A stretch of 64,000 bases of DNA, from contig NZ_PNFD01000001.1 of assembly GCF_003254645.1 (NCBI RefSeq), forward strand, positions 930,001-994,000. The letters run 5' to 3'. The first letter of the stretch is position 1. The number at the start of each line of letters is the position of its first letter. Positions 8,062 to 17,210 of the stretch are shown piece by piece. The notes under the pieces are model-generated. The model saw nothing but the letters and a program-made list of their open reading frames with translations. It had not been told where the DNA came from and searched no databases. Position numbers and translations under genes: made by a program. The stretch is from Microbacterium suaedae (GTDB lineage Bacteria > Actinomycetota > Actinomycetes > Actinomycetales > Microbacteriaceae).

Positions 8062-10380
8062 TCAGCGGAAGCGCCTCAACCGCAGGCTGTTCAGCACGAC
8101 GAAGACCGAGCTGAAGGCCATCGCGGCGCCCGCGAGCATCGGGGCAAGCAGGCCGAGCGCGGCGACAGGGATCGCGGCGACGTTGTAGGCGAAGGCCCAG
8201 AACAGGTTGCCGCGGATGATCCCCAGTGTGCGGCGCGAGAGCCGCACGGCATCGGCGGCGACCCGCAGATCCCCGCGCACGAGCGTGAGATCACTCGCCT
8301 CGATCGCGACATCGGTCCCGGTTCCCATCGCCATGCCGAGATCGGCCTGCGCGAGCGCCGCGGCGTCGTTGATCCCGTCTCCCACCATCGCGACGCTGCG
8401 CCCCTCCGCCTGCAGCTCCTTCACGACCGACACCTTCTCGTGCGGCAGGACCCCGGCGATCACGCGCTCGATGCCCACCTCGGTGGCGACGGTCCGCGCC
8501 GGCTCCTCGGCGTCGCCCGTGACGAGCACGGGTTCGAGGCCGAGATCCCTCAGGGCGCGCACGGCCTCGGCGCTCGTCGGCTTGACGGTGTCGGAGACGG
8601 CGAGCACACCCCGCGCCTTCCCGTCCCACGCGACGGCGACGGCGGTCGCCCCCGTGCGCTGCGCTTCGTCGAACGCGGTGCGCAGCTCTGGCGTGAGAGA
8701 CGCGGCCCAGTCGTCGAGCAACCGCGGCCGCCCGATCACGACGGCGCGCCCCTCGACGATGCCCTGCGCCCCCATCCCCTCGATGTTCCGGAAGTCGGTG
8801 ACCGCCGGGCGAGGGTCGCCAGAATCGGCGAGTCCGGCGACGCCTGCACTGACGTTTTCTGGCGACCCACCCAGCGGCGCGGCAGGGTCGCCAGAATCTG
8901 CCAGTCCGGCGGCGCCTGCACTGACATTTTCTGGCGACCCACCCGCCGTCGCGATCGCGCGGGCGATGGGGTGTTCCGATCCGGATTCGAGGGCGGCGGC
9001 GATGCGGAGGATCTCGCTCGCCGATTCGCCGTCGGCGGGGATGACGCGCGCGAGCGCCATCTCCCCCGTCGTGACGGTGCCCGTCTTGTCGAGCACGATC
9101 GTGTCGATCCGGCGCGCGCGCTCGAGCGCGTCGGAGTCCTTGATGAGGATCCCCTGCTGCGCGCCGCGCCCCGTGCCGATCATGAGCGCGAGCGGTGTCG
9201 CGAGGCCGAGCGCGCACGGGCACGCGATGATGAGCACGGCCACGGCCGCCGTGAACGCGGCGGCGGCGGGCTGGCCGAGGAGCAGCCAGGTGACGAGCGT
9301 GCCGGCCGCGATCACGAAGACGATGGGGACGAAGATCCCCGCGACGCGGTCCGCGAGACGCTGCGCGCTCGCCTTCGACGTCTGCGCCTCTTCGACGAGC
9401 CGCGCCATCTGCGCCAACTGCGTGTCGGAGCCGACGCGTGTGGCCCGGATCACGAGCAGACCGCTCGCGTTGATCGTGCCGCCGGTGACGACGTCGCCCG
9501 GCGTGACCTCCTTCGGGACGGGCTCTCCCGTCACCATCGACGCATCGACGGCGCTCGTCCCCTCGACGATCTCACCGTCGGTCGCGATCTTCTCGCCGGG
9601 CCGGACGACGAACTCGTCCCCGGCGCGCAGGGCGGCGATCGGGATCCGCGATTCGGATCCGTCAGACGCGCGCACCGCGACGTCCTTGGCACCGAGATCC
9701 AGCAGCGAGCGCAGCGCGTCGCCCGCCCGCAGCTTGCTGCGCGCCTCGATGAACCGGCCCGCGAGGATGAAGGTCGTCACACCGGCGGCGGCCTCGAGAT
9801 AGATGGATCCGGATCCGTCCGCGTCGTGCGCGAGCAGGGACCAGCCGTGCGTCATGCCGATCTCGCCCGCCGTGCCGAAGAGGAGCGCGTAGACACTCCA
9901 GCCGAGCGCGGCGATCGTGCCGACCGAGACGAGCGTGTCCATCGTCGCGGCGCCGTGGCGCAGATTCGTCCAGGCCGCGCGGTGGAAGCCTGATCCACCC
10001 CAGGCGACAACAGGCAGGGCGAGCGCGAGCGACACCCACTGCCACCCGGGGAACTGCAGGGGCGGGATCATCGCGAGGAGCACGACCGGCACCGTCAGCG
10101 CGATGTTCCATACGAGCCGCGTGCGGAGGCGCCGCAGGTGCGCCTCACGGTCGTCCTCCGCCTCCGGTTCGGGCACGGCGGCGCCGTATCCGGCGGCTTC
10201 GACCGTGCGAATGAGCTCGTCGGGAGTCATCGACTCGGGGTAGGCGACGTGCGCTTTCTCGGTCGCGTAGTTGACCTGCGCCGAGACGCCGTCGAGCTTC
10301 GTGAGCTTGCGTTCGATGCGACTCGCGCACGAGGCGCAGGTCATCCCCTGGATGTCGAGATCGAGTTCGGTGGTCCTCAT
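8062..10380 (-). CDS. copA: copper-exporting P1B-type ATPase CopA, carrying two in-frame palindromic elements
   Basis: A 772-residue Cu(I) exporter of the cytoplasmic membrane. An HMA domain with GMTCASCA lies at residues 10-75. It is followed by paired helices, an actuator domain with TGEP near 285 (TGES is usual), the ion-binding CPC near 387, the phosphorylation motif DKTGT near 429, the SEHPIARA nucleotide-binding motif near 470, and GDGIND near 670. Residues 480-522 are unusual: two copies of a GSPENVSAG...LADSGDP peptide, each encoded by a 56-nt palindrome, sit in a loop of the nucleotide-binding domain, directly after the HP motif. The second ATPase of this window lacks them. Last gene of csoR-copZ-copA, so repressed by CsoR without copper. 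Confidence 0.95.
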   Translation of the reverse strand: MRTTELDLDIQGMTCASCASRIERKLTKLDGVSAQVNYATEKAHVAYPESMTPDELIRTVEAAGYGAAVPEPEAEDDREAHLRRLRTRLVWNIALTVPVVLLAMIPPLQFPGWQWVSLALALPVVAWGGSGFHRAAWTNLRHGAATMDTLVSVGTIAALGWSVYALLFGTAGEIGMTHGWSLLAHDADGSGSIYLEAAAGVTTFILAGRFIEARSKLRAGDALRSLLDLGAKDVAVRASDGSESRIPIAALRAGDEFVVRPGEKIATDGEIVEGTSAVDASMVTGEPVPKEVTPGDVVTGGTINASGLLVIRATRVGSDTQLAQMARLVEEAQTSKASAQRLADRVAGIFVPIVFVIAAGTLVTWLLLGQPAAAAFTAAVAVLIIACPCALGLATPLALMIGTGRGAQQGILIKDSDALERARRIDTIVLDKTGTVTTGEMALARVIPADGESASEILRIAAALESGSEHPIARAIATAGGSPENVSAGAAGLADSGDPAAPLGGSPENVSAGVAGLADSGDPRPAVTDFRNIEGMGAQGIVEGRAVVIGRPRLLDDWAASLTPELRTAFDEAQRTGATAVAVAWDGKARGVLAVSDTVKPTSAEAVRALRDLGLEPVLVTGDAEEPARTVATEVGIERVIAGVLPHEKVSVVKELQAEGRSVAMVGDGINDAAALAQADLGMAMGTGTDVAIEASDLTLVRGDLRVAADAVRLSRRTLGIIRGNLFWAFAYNVAAIPVAALGLLAPMLAGAAMAFSSVFVVLNSLRLRRFR
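8813..8868. repeat. 56-nt palindromic element, family A, inside copA (copy 2)
   Basis: GGGTCGCCAGAATCGGCGAG, a 14-nt loop, and a complementary 21-nt arm. Read on the copA strand it encodes a GSPEN...SGDP peptide without stop codons. Its neighbour starts exactly 72 nt further, a multiple of three. Confidence 0.85.
8885..8940. repeat. 56-nt palindromic element, family A, inside copA (copy 3)
   Basis: Same 21-14-21 layout as the copy 72 nt away, and very close in sequence, so the pair may have arisen by tandem duplication after one insertion. Encodes [19 protein letters not shown] in copA. Confidence 0.85.
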
Positions 10381-10409
10381 CGGGATCCTTCCTGGCGCCG
10401 TTCGGCGTC

Positions 10410-10486
10410 ACGAATCTCGGAGATCTCACGAAACGAGGGCGGATTCGCCGAATCCCTCCGCATTCCGTGAGATCTCCGCATTTCGT
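10410..10486. repeat. about 77-nt palindromic element, family E, between copZ and copA
   Basis: Long imperfect arms of about 37 nt (core CGGAGATCTCACG) with almost no loop; the centre reads GGATTCGCCGAATCC. It lies within the csoR-copZ-copA transcript, 15 nt after the copZ stop, and could affect relative expression of chaperone and pump. A related but less perfect palindrome is at 61323-61402. Confidence 0.72.
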
Positions 10487-10501
10487 ACAGAGCGTGGTGG
10501 G

Positions 10502-10732
10502 CTACTTGGACCTCAGGCCCAGGTCTCCGGGCGCGGCGAGCGCGTAGCCCGCGCTGGAGACCGCCGTCTTCACTGCCGCGTCGTCGACGTCGGGCGCCGT
10601 CACCTCGAGGCGACCGGACGCGAGGTCGACGTCCACCTTCTCGACGCCGTCGATCTCGGACACCTCCTCGGTCACGCTCATGACGCAGTGCTGGCAGGTC
10701 ATGCCCTGAACGGTGTAGGTCTTCGTGGTCAT
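10502..10732 (-). CDS. copZ: copper chaperone CopZ (HMA domain)
   Basis: A 76-residue single heavy-metal-associated domain with the Cu(I)-binding motif GMTCQHC at residues 10-16 and the usual beta-alpha-beta-beta-alpha-beta pattern ending in the AGYALAAPG loop. It carries cuprous ion to CopA and in many species also to CsoR. Full length for the family. It lies 12 nt after csoR and 121 nt before copA, with a palindromic element in the latter gap. Confidence 0.93.
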   Translation of the reverse strand: MTTKTYTVQGMTCQHCVMSVTEEVSEIDGVEKVDVDLASGRLEVTAPDVDDAAVKTAVSSAGYALAAPGDLGLRSK

Positions 10733-10744
10733 TTCGTCTTCTCC

Positions 10745-11044
10745 TCAGGAACGAACCAGGCGCGCGATCGCGTCGGACGCCTCGGTGATCTTTTCGTCGG
10801 CCACGTCGCCGCCCTCACGGACTGCGTCGGCCACACAGTGCGAGAGGTGATCGTCGAGCAGCCCGAGGGCGACGGATTCGAGCGCCTTCTTGACTGCCGA
10901 CACCTGGGTGAGGATGTCGATGCAGTACGTGTCTTCATCGACCATGCGCTGAAGTCCGCGCACCTGACCTTCGATGCGCCGGAGGCGCGCGAGCACCTTG
11001 TCCTTGCTTTCGATGTAGCCGTGGGTGTGCGTTTCGTGCGACAT
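10745..11044 (-). CDS. csoR: copper-sensing repressor CsoR
   Basis: A 99-residue all-helical DUF156 repressor. The Cu(I)-binding set is visible: Cys in DTYCIDILTQ, then His and Cys in LLDDHLSHCVAD. RRIEGQVRGLQRMV is the conserved first helix. A His-rich start (HETHTHGY) is common in actinobacterial members. The ATG at 11044 is preceded by GAGAGGAAAC; a longer open frame reaches upstream through the operator and is rejected. It heads the csoR-copZ-copA operon and should repress it through the box at 11076-11092 and, in trans, the ATPase gene at 40766. Confidence 0.95.
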   Translation of the reverse strand: MSHETHTHGYIESKDKVLARLRRIEGQVRGLQRMVDEDTYCIDILTQVSAVKKALESVALGLLDDHLSHCVADAVREGGDVADEKITEASDAIARLVRS

Positions 11045-11072
11045 GTTGTTTCCTCTCCTCGCCGACGATAAC

Positions 11073-11092
11073 AGCATACCCCCTAGGGGTAT
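11073..11092 (-). promoter_or_regulatory. CsoR operator overlapping the csoR -10 box
   Basis: ATACCCCCTAGGGGTAT (11076-11092) matches the GC-tract palindrome bound by CsoR repressors. It overlaps TATGCT on the minus strand (11073-11078), a good -10 for csoR-copZ-copA, so binding would occlude RNA polymerase. A near-identical box lies at 40700-40716. Confidence 0.85.
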
Positions 11093-11144
11093 TTCCGGAT
11101 GCGCGAAATTCTTCTCTGTCGGATGTCCGCGGGATGATGGATCC

Positions 11145-11777
11145 ATGCAGACGCCGATACTCGACGACGACGCCGTGCTGTGGAAGGGCGAGCCCGCGGG
11201 GCGACCGCTCCTCGTGCTTCTGCACGGCTACGGCTCCGATGAGCGCGACCTCTTCGCACTGAGCGAGCACCTGCCCGACGAGTTCGCGATCGCGTCCGTG
11301 CGCGCGCCCCTGAATCCGCCGTTCCCGATGAGCGGGTACTCCTGGTACCCGATCGAAGGGCTCGAGTCGCGCGATCCCGACCGCGTGACGGAGTCGGCTC
11401 AGCGCGTGCGCGAGTGGCTCGACGTCGCCGCGACCGGCGCGACATCGGTGGGCCTGCTCGGGTTCTCGCAGGGCGGCGCCGTGGCGCTGCAGACGCTGCG
11501 GCTGGATCCCGAGCGCGTCGAGTTCGTCGTCAACCTGTCCGGATACGCGGCGGGCGGCGAATTGCCGGGCGACGAGACGCTGAAGGCATCGCGTCCGCCC
11601 GTGTTCTGGGGGCGCGGATCCGCCGACGACGTGATCCCCGAGGCGGCCGTCGTGCACACCACCGACTGGCTTCCGGGGCACTGCGAGCTCGCCGGGCGCA
11701 TCTACCCCGGGCTCGCCCACGCGGTCTCTCCGCAGGAGATCGCCGACGTCGCGACCTTCCTGCGCAAGCAGCTCTAG
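11145..11777 (+). CDS. alpha/beta hydrolase, phospholipase/carboxylesterase family
   Basis: A 210-residue serine hydrolase of the small esterase/acyl-protein-thioesterase type. LLVLLHGYGSDERDL near residue 25 forms the oxyanion region; the nucleophile is in GLLGFSQGGAVALQ near 105; Asp is in FWGRGSADDVIPE near 158 and His in YPGLAHAVSPQ near 188. No signal peptide, so cytoplasmic. The ATG at 11145 has GATGAT six bases upstream, consistent with a leaderless transcript; longer starts run into the csoR promoter. Divergent from csoR without an obvious functional link. The substrate is unknown. Confidence 0.88.
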   Translation: MQTPILDDDAVLWKGEPAGRPLLVLLHGYGSDERDLFALSEHLPDEFAIASVRAPLNPPFPMSGYSWYPIEGLESRDPDRVTESAQRVREWLDVAATGATSVGLLGFSQGGAVALQTLRLDPERVEFVVNLSGYAAGGELPGDETLKASRPPVFWGRGSADDVIPEAAVVHTTDWLPGHCELAGRIYPGLAHAVSPQEIADVATFLRKQL

Positions 11778-11835
11778 CCAGACGCGCCGAGGGCGGGTGG
11801 CGCTTCACGCACCACCCGCCCTCGAACTTCGCCTC

Positions 11836-14800
11836 CTATTCGGCGTCGTACGCGACGGTCGACGTCGTCGCCTCCCCGTTCTCGTCGGTCACCGTGATCT
11901 CCACGGATCCCGACTCGATCTCGCGCTCGCGCGTCGGGAGCACCACCGACCGCGCAGCGCCCGCGTGGAGTCGCTGGATCTTCTTCTCGCCGAACTCCGA
12001 CGCGATGTCGACCCGGACGGTCTCGTCCCCCTCGTTGCTCGCGGTGACCACGAGCATGACGGTGCGGCCGACCGTGCGCACGTCGACCTCGGCCGTGACG
12101 GGCGAGACCTCCACCGGCTGAAGCTCCGGCGCGTCGGTCGTGTACCGGATCGACGGTGCCGGCGGCTCTTCCATGCCCTCACCGAGGAAGTAGCTCGTGT
12201 GCGGGGGCTGGTTGTAGGCCGACGGCTGCGTGGCGACCGCCACGCGATAGGCGGGATCCGACATCAGCGTGCGCAGCTTGTGCTCGGTCTCGTCGACCGT
12301 CGTGAAGATGCGCAGCGCCGTCGAGTCGCTCGTGCGGTAGACGAGCTCCTCACGCCAGTCGCCGAACAGGTCGGCCTGCACCGCGGGATTGCCCTTCGTG
12401 CTGTTGTTCGTCAGCACGCCCTCCGGCTCGAAGATCGGCACCTGCTGCTCGTTCTCGTAGTCCCACTTCGAGACGACAGGCGCGCCCGCCCCGGTCTCTT
12501 CGTCGTACGCGTGATCGACGATCTCGCTGAGGAGGTCGCCGTCCCACAGGCCAACGAAGTTCGCGGCCGGGATCGACTCGGAGATCAGCTCCCCGCTCGC
12601 ACTCTTCAGCTGCCCCACGGGCGAGTTCCACGCGGCGTCTCCACCGACGGCCCAGCCCTCGGCGCCGTCGTAGCGCGGGTCGATGTCGGCCATCGCCCCA
12701 CGGCCGGTGTCGCGATCTGCGGGGATGTCCCAGAGGATCTCGCCGGTCGCCGCGTCACGGAATGTCGCGCCGCGGTTGCCGGACGCGCCCATATCCTCCT
12801 GCGCCGCGAACACCTCGAGCCCGGGGCGCGAGGGGTCGAAGTCGCTCACGTGAAGGGCGTCTCCGTGGCCGAGGCCGGTGGAGTACAGGCCCGTGCCATC
12901 ATCGTCGATCGTCGCGGATCCGAAGATGATCTCGTCCTTCTGATCGCCGTCGACGTCCGCGACGTTCATGTTGTGGTTGCCCTGGCCGTAGTAGGCGCCG
13001 TTGCCCGGCTCCGACGAGTCGAACGTCCACCGCTCGGTGAGGTTCTCGCCATCGAAGTCGAAGGCCGCGATGACCGCACGCGTGTAGTAGCCGCGGCTGA
13101 AGACGACGCTGGGGTGCTCGCCGTCGAGGTACGCGACCGACGCGAGGAAGCGGTCGACGCGATTGCCGTAGGTGTCACCCCACGAGCCCACGTCTCCGCG
13201 AGCCGGGATGTAGTCGATCGTGTCGACCGCGGCGCCCGTGACGCCGTCGAACACCGTGAGGAACTCCGGCCCCTGCAGGACGTAGCCGTTCGAGGCTCGC
13301 CAATCGGCGTCAGGATCCCCGATCACCGCGCCCTCGCCGTCGACCGTGCCGTCCGCCGTCTTGACGAACAGCTCGGCGCGACCGTCGCTGTCGAGGTCGG
13401 CGAGCATCGGCTGCGTGTAGTGCGCGCCGGCGCGGATGTTGTGGCCCAGGTCGACGCGCCACAGCTTCGTGCCGTCGAGCTTGTACGCGTCGAGGAAGAC
13501 GTTGCCCGTGTACCCGGAGCGCGAGTTGTCCTGCGCGTTCGTGGGGTTCCACAGGAGCACGATCTCGTACTCGCCGTCGCCGTCGAGGTCGCCGACCGTG
13601 GCGTCGTTCGCCGTGTACTCGTAGGGCTGGCCGTCGGGCGTGTAGCCGCCCTCGGGCTTGTCGAGCGGCACGTCGAGCGACTGCTGATCCCACGGCGTGA
13701 ACTCGTCCGTCGCCCAGAACTCTTCGCCGTCATGGATCTGCGCGATCCGGTAGCTCGAGTCGGCGGTTCCCTCCCCGTCGACGAGGTTCGTACTGTCGGC
13801 AATCGCCTCGTCGGTGATCCGCTCGCCGTCGCGGTACACGTGGAACGCGATGTCAGACGGATCCTCGCCGAGCATGCGCCAGCCGAGGTACACGCCGTCG
13901 TCCTGCGCCACGGCCACCGGCTGACGACCCATGCGCTCGGCGTCGCGCTCGAGAACGGTGTCGGCGGGCGTCTCGAGCGTCTCGGACACCTCGCCCGCAC
14001 CCCCGGCATTGACGGCCTGCACGCGATAGAAGTACGGAACGGTCGTCAGCACATCACTGTCGACGAACGTGGCCTCCTCGGTGCGGCCGATGACCTCGAA
14101 CTCGCCGTCCGTGGTCTCCGAGCGGCTGACGAGGTAGAACAGGGCCGTGTCCGTCTCGTCCCACGAGAGGGTCACCTCCCGCGCCTGCACATCGTCGGCG
14201 ACGAGCCCCGTGGGCGCGGCGGGAACCGCGACATCCGGATCGAACACGTCGACCTCGACCGCCTGCGACGGCACTGACTCCTCGGATCCCGTCACGGCCG
14301 CGACCGCGTACGAATACGTGGATCCGGCGGCGGCGGTGTCGTCCACCGCCTGCAGCGCATCGGTCTCGGCGACGAGCTGCGCCTCTCCGTCGGCCGCGGT
14401 GCGATACACGCGGTAGGAGTCGGCATCGGCCGATTCCTGCCAGCTGAGGGAGACGCTTCCGGTCGCGCCGGCGACCTCGACCGCGTCGACCGAGAGCGCC
14501 TGCGGAGCGACGAGGATCGGCGTGATCTCGAAGCCATTGAGGTGCCCCGTCTGGCCCGTGATGGTGAGCGTGAGCTGGCCATCCTCGACGACGATGTCCT
14601 CGAATACCTTCTCGCTCGCGCCCTGGCGCGCCGAGACTCCGCCGTAGTCGCGCCCCTCGATCTCGACGTTCGTGCGCACCGTGCCGAGCAGATCGCCGAC
14701 CGTCACGCTCGCCGAGTACTCGCCGTTCGGGACGTCGACGACGAAGTCGTACTCGCCGCCGAAGTAGGCGACGAAGTCGCGCGCGACGTCGTCGAGATCG

Positions 14801-16512
14801 GATCCGCGGTCGCGGTCGATCATCTCGCTCGCGTCGACGATCCCGTAGCCACGATCGGCGTCGTAGATCGTCTCGCGCGTGACCTCGTCGAAGCCGTCAG
14901 CGACGACGGATCCGACGGGCCCGAAGTCGTACCGGTACTCGGCGACGCGCGTCGTCGCCGTGACGATCGCGCTGGCCTCGCCCTCGCCGAGCCCGTTGGC
15001 TGCGGCGACCCGGAAGTCGTAGCTCTCCCCCTCGTCGAGGCCCGAGATCGGCGCCTGCGGGATCGTCGAGGTGCCCGCGAGCGCGAACTCGTCAGATCCG
15101 GCCGGCGCGCGGTAGATCCGGTAGATGTCGGCATCCGGCGTCTCGTCCCACGTGAGGTTCACCGAGGCGCCCGTCGTGCCCGCGACGGTCAGGCCCGTCG
15201 GGGCAGCAGGCACGGCGTCGGGTGTCGAGACCTCGACCGCGCCTGAGATCGGCAGCCCGAGCTCGGCCACGTCGAGCGCGACGAGGCGCGCCATCTGGAT
15301 CGCGCCGTACTCCTGGAAGTGGGTGTCGTCCTGCGTGCCGTCGGGCCGGTTCGGGTACACCCCCGCGGGGACGTGCAGGAAGACCGACTTCGCGTCCTCC
15401 ACCCCGATCTCGTCGAGGTACGCACGGCTGGAGGCCGACAGATCGACGAGCGGCACCTCGAGCTCGGCAGCGACATCCTTCGCCGCCTGCACGTACTCGG
15501 GGAAGCTCTCGTTGAACAGGCCCGCCTCGGCGTCGTAGTCGAGGCGGTTCACGGGCGTCACGAGGATCGGGGTGCCGCCGCGCTGCCGCGTGCCCTCAAC
15601 GTAGATCTTCAGATAGTCGCGGAAGTCCTCGGGGCTCGTATAGCGCTCGGGAACCGACTGCGTGGCGTCGTTGTGGCCGAACTGCGTGAACACGTAGTCG
15701 CCCGGGCGCACACTGCGCAGGACGCTGTCGAGACGGCCCTGCTCGACGAACGAACGCGAGCTGCGGCCCCCGATCGACTGATTGTCGACCGCGACGTCGT
15801 CGGTCAGGAAGCGATCGAACATCTGCCCCCACCCGGCCTGGGGCTCCCAGTACGGGTCGTAGGTCTGCATCGTCGAGTCGCCCGTGAGGTACGCCGTGGG
15901 GACGTCGGCCGCATCGCGGACGGGATGCGGCGTGATCTCGATCGCGGCGATGTTGGGGGTCTCGCCTGTGAACGTGAAGGTCATCTGCCCGTCGACGAGC
16001 GCGATGTCGTAGTCCATCTCGAGGAACTCGCCCGTGGCGCGCTGCGTGGGCTGCACCTTCTGCATGAACTCGCTCGTGATGGCGATATCCGTCGGGCCCT
16101 CCGTGTCGCCGGCGATGAGCGAGACGGTGTAGTCGACATTGTCGAGATCGACGACGAAGCTCGCCTCCTTCGGGGTCACGAAGTCGCCGCGCAGGGCATC
16201 GCCACCGCGATCGGCCCCCGTGATGGTTCCCTCCTCGAGGAAGCCGAAGCCGGCCTCGGGCGAGTACGCGGTCTCGGCGGTGACGGCCGTGTATCCGTCG
16301 GCCGTCGCGCCGGGACCGAAGTCGAATCGCACCGCCTCGGCGGCCGCCCCGGCCGCCGCGCGGAGCACGGGCACGTCGGCGGATGCCGCGCCTCCCGTGA
16401 CGACGAGTCCGCTGACGACGAGGGCCGCCGCCGCCGATCCGCTGATGAGTCGTGTGGTCGTGCGCCGCGGACTCCTGCAGGAGCCGCCGGCGCGCCAGAA
16501 TGCGCTGGACAT
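11836..16512 (-). CDS. secreted multidomain pectinase: CE12 rhamnogalacturonan acetylesterase plus PL11 rhamnogalacturonan lyase
   Basis: A 1558-residue exoenzyme for the rhamnogalacturonan-I backbone of pectin. A signal peptide (about 1-46, ending near GGAASADV) leads to a carbohydrate-binding-like domain (60-195). The SGNH esterase of family CE12 has GDSTMQ near 209, GGRSSRSF, FTQFGHND and DDTHFQEYG near 392. An FN3 module, a second beta-sandwich (YRYDFGPVGS), and two more FN3 modules follow. The PL11 lyase spans about 859 to 1450 (RMGRQPVAVAQDDGVYLGWRMLGEDP and GGYTPDGQPYEYTANDATVGDLDGDGEYE, with repeated Ca-binding DxDGDG loops). A C-terminal Ig-like sandwich ends the protein, with no anchor. 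GAGAGGATCGG precedes the ATG. Strong promoter and LacI-type operator upstream. One polypeptide would deacetylate and then cut the same polymer. Confidence 0.9.
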   Translation of the reverse strand: MSSAFWRAGGSCRSPRRTTTRLISGSAAAALVVSGLVVTGGAASADVPVLRAAAGAAAEAVRFDFGPGATADGYTAVTAETAYSPEAGFGFLEEGTITGADRGGDALRGDFVTPKEASFVVDLDNVDYTVSLIAGDTEGPTDIAITSEFMQKVQPTQRATGEFLEMDYDIALVDGQMTFTFTGETPNIAAIEITPHPVRDAADVPTAYLTGDSTMQTYDPYWEPQAGWGQMFDRFLTDDVAVDNQSIGGRSSRSFVEQGRLDSVLRSVRPGDYVFTQFGHNDATQSVPERYTSPEDFRDYLKIYVEGTRQRGGTPILVTPVNRLDYDAEAGLFNESFPEYVQAAKDVAAELEVPLVDLSASSRAYLDEIGVEDAKSVFLHVPAGVYPNRPDGTQDDTHFQEYGAIQMARLVALDVAELGLPISGAVEVSTPDAVPAAPTGLTVAGTTGASVNLTWDETPDADIYRIYRAPAGSDEFALAGTSTIPQAPISGLDEGESYDFRVAAANGLGEGEASAIVTATTRVAEYRYDFGPVGSVVADGFDEVTRETIYDADRGYGIVDASEMIDRDRGSDLDDVARDFVAYFGGEYDFVVDVPNGEYSASVTVGDLLGTVRTNVEIEGRDYGGVSARQGASEKVFEDIVVEDGQLTLTITGQTGHLNGFEITPILVAPQALSVDAVEVAGATGSVSLSWQESADADSYRVYRTAADGEAQLVAETDALQAVDDTAAAGSTYSYAVAAVTGSEESVPSQAVEVDVFDPDVAVPAAPTGLVADDVQAREVTLSWDETDTALFYLVSRSETTDGEFEVIGRTEEATFVDSDVLTTVPYFYRVQAVNAGGAGEVSETLETPADTVLERDAERMGRQPVAVAQDDGVYLGWRMLGEDPSDIAFHVYRDGERITDEAIADSTNLVDGEGTADSSYRIAQIHDGEEFWATDEFTPWDQQSLDVPLDKPEGGYTPDGQPYEYTANDATVGDLDGDGEYEIVLLWNPTNAQDNSRSGYTGNVFLDAYKLDGTKLWRVDLGHNIRAGAHYTQPMLADLDSDGRAELFVKTADGTVDGEGAVIGDPDADWRASNGYVLQGPEFLTVFDGVTGAAVDTIDYIPARGDVGSWGDTYGNRVDRFLASVAYLDGEHPSVVFSRGYYTRAVIAAFDFDGENLTERWTFDSSEPGNGAYYGQGNHNMNVADVDGDQKDEIIFGSATIDDDGTGLYSTGLGHGDALHVSDFDPSRPGLEVFAAQEDMGASGNRGATFRDAATGEILWDIPADRDTGRGAMADIDPRYDGAEGWAVGGDAAWNSPVGQLKSASGELISESIPAANFVGLWDGDLLSEIVDHAYDEETGAGAPVVSKWDYENEQQVPIFEPEGVLTNNSTKGNPAVQADLFGDWREELVYRTSDSTALRIFTTVDETEHKLRTLMSDPAYRVAVATQPSAYNQPPHTSYFLGEGMEEPPAPSIRYTTDAPELQPVEVSPVTAEVDVRTVGRTVMLVVTASNEGDETVRVDIASEFGEKKIQRLHAGAARSVVLPTREREIESGSVEITVTDENGEATTSTVAYDAE

Positions 16513-16609
16513 CCGATCCTCTCTGATCACTTCGCGTCGACCTCGTCGCCGACGCGTCACCCGTGCGCGGGCACGCCAACCGCCGCCGTGGAGACTGCCC
16601 ACGGCGCCA

Positions 16610-16655
16610 GGAAAGCGCTATCCCAGAACATAGTGAGACGTTTCAGGGGCGTCAA
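16610..16655 (-). promoter_or_regulatory. sigma-70-type promoter and LacI-like operator of the pectinase gene
   Basis: On the minus strand TTGACG (16655-16650), 17 bases, then TATGTT (16632-16627) form a near-consensus promoter. Just downstream, GGATAGCGCTTTCC (16623-16610) is a near-palindrome of the type bound by LacI/GalR sugar repressors, placed at the transcription start. The repressor is not evident nearby. The 5' leader is about 108 nt. Confidence 0.75.
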
Positions 16656-16684
16656 GGGGTTTCTCAGGATCGGACGCCGATCCG

Positions 16685-16888
16685 TCAGAGGGTGCCGTCG
16701 TCTCCCTCTCCGTCGTCGTCCGACGGATCCGCGAGTACGAAGGCGAGAACAACGGACACGACGACCACGATCGCCACGAAGGCGACGGCGTCGAAGGATC
16801 CCGAGAACGCGAGGACGAGGCCGACGCCGAGCCCCGCCGCCGCGCCCGCGTTCGGTGCGCGCCTGCCATCGCCTGCGTCGCCGCTCAC
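16685..16888 (-). CDS. small hypothetical membrane protein, 67 aa
   Basis: A 67-residue protein starting at GTG (VSGDAGDGRRAPNAG), with two close hydrophobic segments (AAAGLGVGLVLAFSGSF and AVAFVAIVVVVSVVLAFVLA) and an acidic tail ADPSDDDGEGDDG. The hydrophobic pattern and codon position bias support translation; no family is recognised. The neighbouring gene at 16980-17156 is a second tiny two-helix protein, and the two probably form a pair. The start is uncertain because AGGGG lies too close to the GTG; the frame is open further upstream but loses membrane-protein character. Confidence 0.5.
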   Translation of the reverse strand: MSGDAGDGRRAPNAGAAAGLGVGLVLAFSGSFDAVAFVAIVVVVSVVLAFVLADPSDDDGEGDDGTL

Positions 16889-16979
16889 CCCTCCACGGTA
16901 TTTCGGGGCACCGGGGCCGACCACCCCCTGCCGTGCGGGACGGGCACGTGGCGCACGCCAGGGCCGTCGCCGAGCGACG

Positions 16980-17156
16980 TCAGCTGTCGTCGCGCGCAGA
17001 GAAGGCGACCGCAAACATCACCGCGAAGGCGGCGCCGATCCCGAGCCACATCGGATCGTCCGTCGCGACCCAGAGCCCGACGCCCACCGCGACACCGATC
17101 CCGATGCCCAGCCCCCAGTTGAACCGCCTGCGCGGTCTGCGCGATCCGTCCGCCAT
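16980..17156 (-). CDS. small hypothetical membrane protein, 58 aa
   Basis: A 58-residue protein: a basic start (MADGSRRPRRRFNWG), a Gly-rich helix (LGIGIGVAVGVGLWVA), a short DDPMW turn, a second helix (LGIGAAFAVMFAVAFSA) and the end RDDS. The positive-inside distribution and two helices mark a genuine hairpin membrane protein. The gene ends 91 nt before the next small membrane gene. Its start lies only 10 nt from the 44-bp direct repeat that bounds the accessory island. Function unknown. Confidence 0.55.
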   Translation of the reverse strand: MADGSRRPRRRFNWGLGIGIGVAVGVGLWVATDDPMWLGIGAAFAVMFAVAFSARDDS

Positions 17157-17166
17157 GCCCTCACGA

Positions 17167-17210
17167 TAGGCGCGGAACGGGCCTCACGGATCCGTCGCGC
17201 GGCGGAGATC
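17167..17210. repeat. 44-bp direct repeat, left boundary of the accessory island
   Basis: TAGGCGCGGAACGGGCCTCA and the following 24 bases are identical to 24121-24164. The two copies enclose about 6.9 kb of lower-GC sequence. Without the island, the left flank would join smoothly to the ecfT 3' end. Confidence 0.85.

Noticed and set aside
8813..8940. Two spaced repeats in copA as a CRISPR array
   Set aside because: Only two units, self-complementary, with no regular spacers, and inside a coding sequence.
11797..14277. Very long open frame on the plus strand opposite the pectinase gene
   Set aside because: It is antisense to a protein with clear domains; its translation is Arg/Val/Asp-rich without any fold signature, as expected for the mirror frame in GC-rich DNA.
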